Assembly: GCA_946477805.1 (NCBI GenBank)
Contig: CAMKZP010000297.1
Span: 1 to 5,091, forward strand
Origin: an uncultured Enterobacter sp.
GTDB lineage: Bacteria; Pseudomonadota; Gammaproteobacteria; Enterobacterales; Enterobacteriaceae
DNA: 5,091 nucleotides
Direction of reading: 5' to 3'
In this document: positions 1-3,894 of the stretch, piece after piece
Layout of the letters: each line of letters starts with the position of its first letter
Position numbering within the stretch: the stretch's first letter is position 1
Translations under genes and position numbers: made by a program
Notes under the pieces: generated by a model
What the model was told of the DNA's origin: nothing
Database searches by the model: none
The model's input: the letters and a program-made list of their open reading frames with translations, nothing else

Positions 1-2
1 TT

Positions 3-143
3 CTTACATTTCGTTCTACATATAAAAATTATTCATTGATTGAAGAGTTTCATTTTATCCGCAAAAGTAAAGATGACGATTTACAATTAGGAACCTATTT
101 TATAGATGATGGCGGTAAACGAGGTGAAGTCATCAGGCAATGA
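3..143 (+). CDS. 3' end of an unrecognised AT-rich gene (5' partial), possibly an Rhs-linked immunity or toxin-tip gene
   Basis: An open frame enters from the left edge and ends at TGA 141-143, giving 46 visible residues (begins LTFRSTYKNY, ends GGKRGEVIRQ). There is no ATG in the frame, so the real start lies outside the window. The visible part is rich in charged residues (EEFHFIRKSKDDD), with no signal peptide or membrane segment. I recognise no family. GC is about 31% by hand count, far below the GC-rich genes to the right, which suggests horizontal acquisition. About 60 bp downstream on the same strand is a broken Rhs core fragment. In rhs loci, AT-rich toxin C-terminal tips and their immunity genes commonly sit just before such displaced fragments, so an immunity or toxin-tip role is an inference from position and composition only. 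It could equally be any other foreign gene. That it is the end of a real gene is moderately likely; the function is unknown. Confidence 0.5.
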   Translation, partial: LTFRSTYKNYSLIEEFHFIRKSKDDDLQLGTYFIDDGGKRGEVIRQ

Positions 144-170
144 AATAATGTCTAAACGGATATGAAGAAG

Positions 171-186
171 CCAGCGCGAGCGCTGG
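171..186. other. Perfect 7-bp inverted repeat (hairpin)
   Basis: CCAGCGC (171-177) and GCGCTGG (180-186) pair perfectly around two bases; as RNA it would more likely be a 6-bp stem with a CGAG tetraloop. It starts 27 nt after the stop of the partial gene at 143. There is no T-run on either side, so it is not a classical intrinsic terminator. It could still end or stabilise the 3' end of that transcript, or be chance. Confidence 0.4.
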
Positions 187-205
187 AGCCACAGCGGGGA
201 GGACA

Positions 206-369
206 ATATTTATCTGCAAAACCCCGAAAGTGGCATGGTACGGCTGGGACGGCGATAGACCCACCATCGCCGAGCTGGCAAAAACTGCACGCTGGCGGAG
301 AAATTTCAGCAGGAGGCGAACGTGACCTTCTCGGCGGAACTGGTGGCGATGGTAGACAGAAAAATCATA
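206..369 (+). pseudogene. Degraded Rhs core fragment (internal deletion and frameshift)
   Basis: Two pieces of Rhs (rearrangement hotspot, YD-repeat) core protein are readable in different frames. Piece one, up to about 292, gives TPKVAWYGWDGDR (218-259) and then TIAELAKTAR. WYGWDGDR is a hallmark of the enterobacterial Rhs core. Piece two, from 289, gives TLAEKFQQEANVTFSAEL then VAMVDR (289-360), which in Rhs proteins comes shortly before the PxxxxDPxG core end, and it stops at TAA 370-372 after KII. In intact relatives, as I recall them, roughly 20-25 residues lie between WYGWDGDR and the ELAK segment; here they are missing, and a net frameshift falls near 286-291. No start codon or ribosome site fits, and the remainder of the roughly 1400-residue protein is absent. 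Intact Rhs proteins are shells delivering toxic C-terminal tips through type VI secretion; this remnant cannot do so. The assignment rests on motif recognition from memory, and the exact left boundary is uncertain. Confidence 0.75.
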
Positions 370-380
370 TAAACGAAATG

Positions 381-410
381 CGGGGCTGGTTCCGGATCGG
401 AACTGCCCCG
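381..410 (-). terminator. Strong imperfect hairpin downstream of cbl, possible cbl terminator
   Basis: CGGGGC (381-386) pairs with GCCCCG (405-410), and the inner GTTCCG (389-394) pairs with CGGAAC (398-403) around a 3-nt loop, giving 12 base pairs with a small internal bulge. On the minus strand the hairpin lies about 95 nt after the cbl stop and is followed by T-rich sequence (CATTTCGTTTATATGATTTT), although the T-run does not abut the stem. A second weaker stem, GGCCC/GGGCC (480-484 with 493-497), lies just after the cbl stop and has no T-run. The hairpin may terminate cbl, or may be a remnant at the edge of the Rhs debris. Confidence 0.4.
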
Positions 411-504
411 GAGAAGCATCAGCGATATAGTGCAAACCACTCGTTTTAATTTGTCACTCAACCAGTTAATGGCAAATGCGGCCCCAGTCACAGGGCCAAA
501 CCAG

Positions 505-1455
505 TTAAATCTGGTAATCAATCGCCACTTCTTCCGGTTCCATTACCTGGCGTTTGATGTCGTCCACCGAGAGCCCGGCGTTGCACAGCTCGATAAACCG
601 CCACACGTAATTACGCTGCAGCTGTCCACGCTTTAAGCCCAGCCATACGGTATTGGCATCGAAAAGGTGGCGGGTATCAAGCCGGACGAGATCGCCCACC
701 TCGCGTTCGCCGCCGGACTGCTCGGCCACCAGGCCGATGCCCAGACCAAGCTCAACATAGGTTTTGATGACATCCGAATCCTGCGCGCTCAGCACAACAT
801 CGGGCGTGAGCCCTTTGCGGTTGAACGCCTCGTCGATGCGGGAACGCCCGGTAATCCCCTGTCGGTAGGTAATGAGCGGCCATTTCACGATCTCTTCCAG
901 CGTCAGCGGAGAAACCTGGTTCAGCGGATGATCGACAGGCAGGAGCAGGCTGTGGTGCCAGCGGAACCACGGAAACGCCACCAGCAGCGGGTCGTTGCTC
1001 AGGCGCTCGCTGGCGATGCCGATATCTGCGCCACCGTTTTGCAGCAGCACCTCAATTTCCTGCGGCGTGCCCTGGATCAGCTCCAGCCGCACTTCCGGGA
1101 ACAGTTCGCGAAACGCTTTGATGACCGGCGGCAGGCTGTAGCGCGCCTGGGTATGGGTGGTGGCGATGGTCAGCACGCCTGATGCATCGTTGGTAAAGAG
1201 ATCCGCCAGACGCCGAACGTTGCTGGCCTCGTTGAGGATCCGCTCGGCGATGGTCAGCAGCGCCTTGCCCGGCTCCGTCATGCCAAGCAGGCGCTTGCCG
1301 CGACGGATGAAAATCTCAATGCCAAGCTCTTCTTCCAGCTCGCGGATGTGACGGCTGACGCCCGACTGGGAGGTATAAAGCATGTTGGCGACCTCGGTCA
1401 GGTTGTAGTCCCGCCTGGCCGCCTCACGGATAATTTTAAGTTGCTGGAAATTCAC
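505..1455 (-). CDS. cbl: Cbl, LysR-type regulator of sulfur-starvation genes (CysB paralogue)
   Basis: This 316-residue protein is the same length as E. coli Cbl and, as I recall that sequence, nearly identical over most of it, ending IDYQI. Cbl is a cytoplasmic transcription factor that activates alkanesulfonate (ssu) and taurine (tau) uptake and use genes when sulfate or cysteine is scarce; adenosine phosphosulfate antagonises it. The winged helix-turn-helix spans about residues 1-60, with the helix-turn-helix near 19-40 (TEVANMLYTSQSGVSRHIRE). The effector domain runs from about 93 to 305 and keeps the TTHTQARY segment with Thr100 and Thr102, and Thr202 in ITGRSR, positions that bind the anion in CysB. 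The start is GTG (1453-1455), chosen because GGAG sits 7 nt upstream and the protein then begins MNFQQLKIIR like the family. It lies 96 bp downstream of nac on the same strand, so it may have its own promoter plus readthrough. CysB itself is normally encoded elsewhere; the Cbl identity rests on sequence and the nac neighbour. Confidence 0.95.
   Translation of the reverse strand: MNFQQLKIIREAARRDYNLTEVANMLYTSQSGVSRHIRELEEELGIEIFIRRGKRLLGMTEPGKALLTIAERILNEASNVRRLADLFTNDASGVLTIATTHTQARYSLPPVIKAFRELFPEVRLELIQGTPQEIEVLLQNGGADIGIASERLSNDPLLVAFPWFRWHHSLLLPVDHPLNQVSPLTLEEIVKWPLITYRQGITGRSRIDEAFNRKGLTPDVVLSAQDSDVIKTYVELGLGIGLVAEQSGGEREVGDLVRLDTRHLFDANTVWLGLKRGQLQRNYVWRFIELCNAGLSVDDIKRQVMEPEEVAIDYQI
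978..985 (-). other. Chi-like octamer
   Basis: The minus strand reads GCTGGTGG, the RecBCD Chi sequence of enteric bacteria, within cbl and in the same direction as the gene. Confidence 0.45.
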
Positions 1456-1551
1456 GATTCACTCCGGCGCATCTGACATGACTCTATTGTTAGAGTTAGC
1501 CGGGCTGTAGAACAAATAATAAAAACCAGCATCTTATGCTTTTATGGAATA
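1456..1551 (-). promoter_or_regulatory. nac-cbl intergenic region with a candidate weak cbl promoter
   Basis: On the minus strand TTGTTC (1510-1515) and TAACAA (1487-1492) are separated by exactly 17 bp and would start transcription near 1480, about 25 nt before the GTG. Both boxes are poor, as expected for an activator-dependent promoter; cbl in E. coli is activated by CysB. A perfect 6-bp inverted repeat with 4-nt loop, ACTCTATTGTTAGAGT (1481-1496), overlaps the proposed -10 box and could be an operator or leader hairpin. I could not locate a CysB site with confidence. Confidence 0.35.
1521..1540 (-). terminator. Weak candidate terminator after nac
   Basis: Read on the minus strand, 11 nt after the nac stop, AGCAT and ATGCT (1528-1540) form a 5-bp stem with a 3-nt loop, followed by GG and then TTTTTATTATTT. 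The T-run is good but the stem is short, so termination is probably partial and some nac transcripts could read into cbl. Confidence 0.35.
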
Positions 1552-2469
1552 TCAGCTCACGAGCAGCAGCTCGCGGTTTTCCAGCGACGGCTTGCTTACC
1601 AGGGACATTAAAATCTCTTTTACGGCCTGTGCCTGGGGTGACAGCGACCCGCGTGCAGACATGTTCAGCGACAGCGGCAGGCTCATTGACGGCGTGGTGA
1701 TGCGGGCCATCCAGCCGTTTGCCGCGTTGCACAGGGCGCGCGCGGCGGATTCCGGCAGCACGGTTACCCCCATCCCGCTGGCGATGGCCGCCGTCAGCGT
1801 GGAAATGGAGTCGATTTCGCCAATGATTTTTGCCGTGAGGCGACGCAGCGAAAAGGCTTCATCCACGCGCACGCGCACGGCGCTGTAATCACGCGGCAGG
1901 AAAAGGTTCATCTCCGCTACGGCGGTAAGGTCAACGCTCTGGCCCGGGCAGTCGCGCGTGCCGACCAGATAGAGATCTTCCTTCAGCAGCGGCTGGCTGG
2001 TGATCCCGGCAATCGGGGAGCGATCGTAAAGCACCGCCATATCAAGCTGGCCGCTGAGCAGTTTGTCATTGAGCACGGAACCGCTGTTCTCATGCAGGTA
2101 CACCAGCACTTCCGGCAGCTCGGCGCGCACCGCCTGCAACAGCGGCATGGTGATGGATGATGCCGCCGTTCCCGGCGCCAGGCCGATTGAAACATGCCCG
2201 CTCAGCGTCTGGCCCACGTTATTCACCGCCAGCTGCGCCTGTTCGCACTGGCGCAGAATGGTGCGGGCGTGGGTGTACAAAATTTTGCCCGCCTCGGTCG
2301 GCGTTACGCCGCGCTTGGTGCGGATCAGCAGCTGCTGGTCCATCTCCCCTTCCAGAGTAGCCACCTGCTGGCTCAGCGCAGGCTGCGCAATATGCAGCAC
2401 TTCCGCTGCCTGAGTCAGGCTGCCGATATCGACGATTTTTACGAAGTATTTCAGTCGTCTTAAGTTCAT
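1552..2469 (-). CDS. nac: Nac, LysR-type nitrogen assimilation control protein
   Basis: This 305-residue protein matches the length and sequence pattern of Klebsiella and E. coli Nac throughout (begins MNLRRLKYFVKIVDIGSLTQ). Nac is a cytoplasmic DNA-binding regulator that couples sigma-54/NtrC nitrogen-starvation control to sigma-70 promoters: in Klebsiella it activates hut, put and ure and represses gdhA and its own gene. Unlike most LysR proteins it needs no known small ligand. The helix-turn-helix lies near residues 18-39 (LTQAAEVLHIAQPALSQQVA). The C-terminal domain runs from about 91 to 290. Leu111 and Leu125, which I recall as positions implicated in tetramer formation in Klebsiella Nac, are both present. 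The ATG at 2467-2469 has AGGGGG 4 nt upstream. The -24/-12 promoter and NtrC site upstream strongly support the assignment. A weak terminator and cbl follow. No frame damage is seen. Confidence 0.97.
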   Translation of the reverse strand: MNLRRLKYFVKIVDIGSLTQAAEVLHIAQPALSQQVATLEGEMDQQLLIRTKRGVTPTEAGKILYTHARTILRQCEQAQLAVNNVGQTLSGHVSIGLAPGTAASSITMPLLQAVRAELPEVLVYLHENSGSVLNDKLLSGQLDMAVLYDRSPIAGITSQPLLKEDLYLVGTRDCPGQSVDLTAVAEMNLFLPRDYSAVRVRVDEAFSLRRLTAKIIGEIDSISTLTAAIASGMGVTVLPESAARALCNAANGWMARITTPSMSLPLSLNMSARGSLSPQAQAVKEILMSLVSKPSLENRELLLVS

Positions 2470-2473
2470 TTTG

Positions 2474-2479
2474 CCCCCT
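2474..2479 (-). promoter_or_regulatory. nac ribosome binding site
   Basis: On the minus strand AGGGGG lies 4 nt before the nac ATG (2467-2469) and fixes this start. It has five of the six purines expected of a Shine-Dalgarno core but is unusually G-rich. Confidence 0.7.
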
Positions 2480-2526
2480 GTTCGACGTGCTGTGCCAAGT
2501 ACTGGCCGTAATGGATAAAGGGTTTT

Positions 2527-2542
2527 TGCAAGATGAATGCCA
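2527..2542 (-). promoter_or_regulatory. Sigma-54 (-24/-12) promoter of nac
   Basis: The minus strand reads TGGCATTCATCTTGCA. This matches the RpoN consensus (TGGCAC, five bases, TTGCA) with a single deviation (T for the last C of the -24 box), and has the obligatory 10 bp between the GG and GC doublets. Transcription should start near 2516, leaving a leader of about 47 nt before the nac ATG. Sigma-54 promoters need an enhancer-bound activator, and the NtrC site at 2660-2676 supplies one. In Klebsiella and E. coli, nac is a classical NtrC/sigma-54 gene, so sequence and known biology agree. Confidence 0.92.
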
Positions 2543-2611
2543 GTTTTGGGACGAGGTCTGATTTGTCCGCTAAGCGCCTGAAAATAAGGAAACCTGATTA
2601 CCGGGGGGCGA

Positions 2612-2637
2612 TTTATGACTGAAACAGCGGTTTATGA
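2612..2637. promoter_or_regulatory. Paired TTTATGA direct repeats between NtrC site and nac promoter
   Basis: TTTATGA occurs at 2612-2618 and 2631-2637, 19 bp apart (just under two helical turns), lying between the NtrC enhancer and the sigma-54 promoter. Read on the minus strand each is TCATAAA, containing the ATA element typical of Nac half-sites. Nac represses its own gene in Klebsiella, and such a site would be expected in this interval. The spacing does not fit the published ATA-N9-TAT-type consensus as I remember it, so this is only a candidate. Confidence 0.25.
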
Positions 2638-2659
2638 TCTGCCCCATAAGGGGTATGGC

Positions 2660-2676
2660 TGCACAATAACGGTGCA
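2660..2676. promoter_or_regulatory. NtrC (NRI) binding site upstream of nac
   Basis: TGCACAATAACGGTGCA matches the NtrC consensus TGCACC-N5-GGTGCA at 11 of 12 defined positions and has the correct total length of 17 bp. Its centre is about 150 bp upstream of the predicted nac start, a normal enhancer distance for sigma-54 promoters and consistent with the arrangement known for Klebsiella nac. I see no second strong site, which would suit a single-enhancer arrangement that needs high NtrC-phosphate. Confidence 0.88.
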
Positions 2677-2743
2677 TTCCGTTGGCAAAAACGGCAGTTT
2701 GTTGATTTTGTCAGCAAACGAACAAAAGGTATTGATCCTCCCT

Positions 2744-2779
2744 TTGACAAGCCAGGCCGAGGTCGATAATATGCGCCCC
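2744..2779 (+). promoter_or_regulatory. Sigma-70 promoter of tRNA-Asn
   Basis: A perfect -35 box TTGACA (2744-2749) is followed, after exactly 17 bp, by TAATAT (2767-2772), four of six matching TATAAT and including the essential first TA. GCGCCCC then forms a GC-rich discriminator (2773-2779), the hallmark of stable-RNA promoters that are inhibited by ppGpp in the stringent response. Transcription would start near 2780, about 11 nt before the mature tRNA. Confidence 0.9.
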
Positions 2780-2790
2780 GTTCACACGAT

Positions 2791-2866
2791 TCCTCTGTAG
2801 TTCAGTCGGTAGAACGGCGGACTGTTAATCCGTATGTCACTGGTTCGAGTCCAGTCAGAGGAGCCA
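2791..2866 (+). tRNA. tRNA-Asn (anticodon GTT)
   Basis: This is a 76-nt tRNA with encoded CCA. The acceptor stem TCCTCTG (2791-2797) pairs with CAGAGGA (2856-2862), followed by discriminator G and CCA. The D arm is GTTC/GAAC. The anticodon stem GCGGA/TCCGT carries the loop CTGTTAA with anticodon GTT at 2824-2826, reading AAC/AAT. The T arm is ACTGG/CCAGT with loop TTCGAGT. It equals the asnT/U/V/W type of enteric bacteria; which copy this corresponds to cannot be settled, though the nac-side location recalls asnV of E. coli. It is transcribed alone, divergent from nac and convergent with ldtA, from its own stringent-type promoter and into its own terminator. Confidence 0.98.
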
Positions 2867-2867
2867 A
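2851..2867 (+). other. asn-tRNA attachment core (attB) for HPI-type integrative islands, unoccupied here
   Basis: CCAGTCAGAGGAGCCAA, the tRNA-Asn 3' end plus one base, equals the 17-bp direct repeat that flanks the Yersinia high-pathogenicity island (yersiniabactin) and related ICEs in asn tRNA genes, as I recall it. I see one copy only, and an ordinary terminator and ldtA follow without an integrase gene, so no element sits at this tRNA within the window. Confidence 0.75.
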
Positions 2868-2871
2868 ATTT

Positions 2872-2899
2872 AAAAAGCCTGCTTTATAGCAGGCTTTTT
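2872..2899. terminator. Bidirectional intrinsic terminator between tRNA-Asn and ldtA
   Basis: AAAAAGCCTGC (2872-2882) and GCAGGCTTTTT (2889-2899) form an 11-bp stem with a 6-nt loop. T-runs on the plus side (TTTTTGCTTTTTC) and an A-run mirrored on the minus side allow it to stop both the tRNA transcript and the convergent ldtA transcript, whose coding region ends 36 nt away. Confidence 0.92.
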
Positions 2900-2935
2900 G
2901 CTTTTTCACATTCGGGAAATTGTCGGGCAGCGGCC

Positions 2936-3835
2936 TCAGATGCCGATCTTCACCGGCATGCCGGAACGCCTCTCCAGCTCCGCCTCCGCGCCCTCATTCA
3001 CCAGCTGCGCGCGCAGCGCGGGCGTAATCGGCAGCGGCACTTTCTTCGTCGACTCAAATTCCGCGCGGTTGCGCGACAGCGGCTCATGCACTTCAACCCA
3101 GCGGCTGCCGTCCGGCTCGGTGGTGGTTTTCACCGGCCGATCGATAAGCTGCACGCGCGTCCCTACCGGAACGTTGTCAAACAGGTATTTGATGTCGCCG
3201 TTGCGAAGACGAATGCAGCCCTGGCTGACGCGCAGCCCGATGCCGAAATTCGAGTTGGTGCCGTGAATGGCATACAGCTTGCCGATATAAATGGCATACA
3301 GCCCCATTGGGTTATCCGGCCCGGCTGGCACAAACGCAGGCAGGGTTTTGCCCTCCTGCGCATACGCCCGGCGCGTGTTTGGCGTAGGAGACCAGGTCGG
3401 CCCCAACTGCTTGCGTTCTACCGCGGTGACCCAGTTACGCGGCGTTTCGCGTCCGGCCTGACCAATGCCAATCGGCAGCACTTCAACCGTATTCGTACCG
3501 GGCGGATAATAGTAAAGGCGCATTTCCGCCACGTTCACCACAATCCCCTCCCGCACCGTGTCCGGTAAAATCAGCTGCTGCGGCACTACCAGCTGCGTTC
3601 CGGCTTTGGGTAAAAACGGATCGACACCGGGGTTCGCCTCCAGCATGTTACTCAGCCCCTGCCCGTTCTGCGCGGCAAAGGCCTCCAGCGGCAGCGTGTT
3701 GCCCTGCGGAACGGTAACGGTTGTTGGCGCCCCCACCAGGCGGCTCCCCTCGGGAGGGAGCGGATACGTCACGGCAAAGGCGCCTGGCGCTACGGCACCA
3801 AGCGCAAGGACTAACGCGGCAAATCGAATCATCAT
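2936..3835 (-). CDS. ldtA: LdtA (ErfK), periplasmic L,D-transpeptidase
   Basis: This 299-residue protein closely resembles E. coli LdtA/ErfK (about 310 residues). In E. coli, LdtA, LdtB and LdtC attach Braun lipoprotein to the meso-diaminopimelate residue of peptidoglycan, tying the outer membrane to the wall. A signal peptide covers residues 1-21 (cleavage likely at GAFA|VTY). A LysM-like segment spans about 38-86 (VTVPQGNT to LVVPQQL). The YkuD catalytic domain spans about 97-232 and holds the full active-site signature HGTNSNFGIGLRVSQGCIRL, with His191, Ser205, nucleophile Cys207 and Arg209. The C-terminal tail is a little shorter than in E. coli (ends SGMPVKIGI). Two ATG codons adjoin at the start (3833-3835, 3830-3832); GGA directly before the first gives better spacing (4 nt) to the second. 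Only 59 bp separate it from the ATPase gene upstream, and most of that is a terminator, so its promoter is unclear. Confidence 0.95.
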   Translation of the reverse strand: MMIRFAALVLALGAVAPGAFAVTYPLPPEGSRLVGAPTTVTVPQGNTLPLEAFAAQNGQGLSNMLEANPGVDPFLPKAGTQLVVPQQLILPDTVREGIVVNVAEMRLYYYPPGTNTVEVLPIGIGQAGRETPRNWVTAVERKQLGPTWSPTPNTRRAYAQEGKTLPAFVPAGPDNPMGLYAIYIGKLYAIHGTNSNFGIGLRVSQGCIRLRNGDIKYLFDNVPVGTRVQLIDRPVKTTTEPDGSRWVEVHEPLSRNRAEFESTKKVPLPITPALRAQLVNEGAEAELERRSGMPVKIGI

Positions 3836-3856
3836 TTCCAGTGCTCAGTTTAAGAG

Positions 3857-3881
3857 AAAGCCTGCAGTTAAGCAGGCTTTT
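3857..3881 (-). terminator. Intrinsic terminator after the P-type ATPase gene
   Basis: AAAGCCTGC (3857-3865) and GCAGGCTTT (3872-3880) form a 9-bp stem with a 6-nt loop. On the minus strand it starts 14 nt after the ATPase stop (3895-3897) and runs into TTTCTCTT, a moderate T-run. The arms are identical to those of the terminator at 2872-2899, so ldtA is bracketed by twin hairpins. Confidence 0.75.
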
Positions 3882-3894
3882 ATACGCAAAGCTA

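Noticed and set aside
162..449. Plus-strand 95-codon frame starting MKKPARALEP
   Set aside because: It is a third reading of the broken Rhs fragment and does not give the Rhs residues, which appear in the other two frames.
306..521. Minus-strand 71-codon frame starting MITRFNWFGPV, overlapping the end of cbl
   Set aside because: It starts at TTG without a clear ribosome site and is antisense to the Rhs remnant over much of its length. No protein signature is seen.
667..1182. Plus-strand frame of 171 codons antisense to cbl
   Set aside because: It is antisense to a full-length conserved LysR gene; GC-rich codon bias explains the lack of stops.
2494..2511. Second -24-like element TGGCACAGCAC on the minus strand near 2494-2506
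   Set aside because: It has a good -24 box but no TTGC at the required -12 distance, so it is not a sigma-54 promoter.
2470..2790. CRISPR array or insertion sequence in the nac-tRNA gap
   Set aside because: No regularly spaced repeats, terminal inverted repeats or transposase motifs are present; the gap holds the nac and tRNA control sites.
2615..2800. Possible 61-residue plus-strand protein starting MTETAVYDLP, with G-rich sequence before the ATG
   Set aside because: It runs through the NtrC site and the tRNA-Asn promoter, and its stop codon lies inside the tRNA. The region is fully explained as regulatory DNA, and the protein resembles no family I know.
2834..3568. Long plus-strand frame (244 codons) antisense to ldtA
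   Set aside because: It begins inside the tRNA and mirrors the GC-rich codons of ldtA. The opposite strand encodes a complete conserved enzyme, so this is a shadow.
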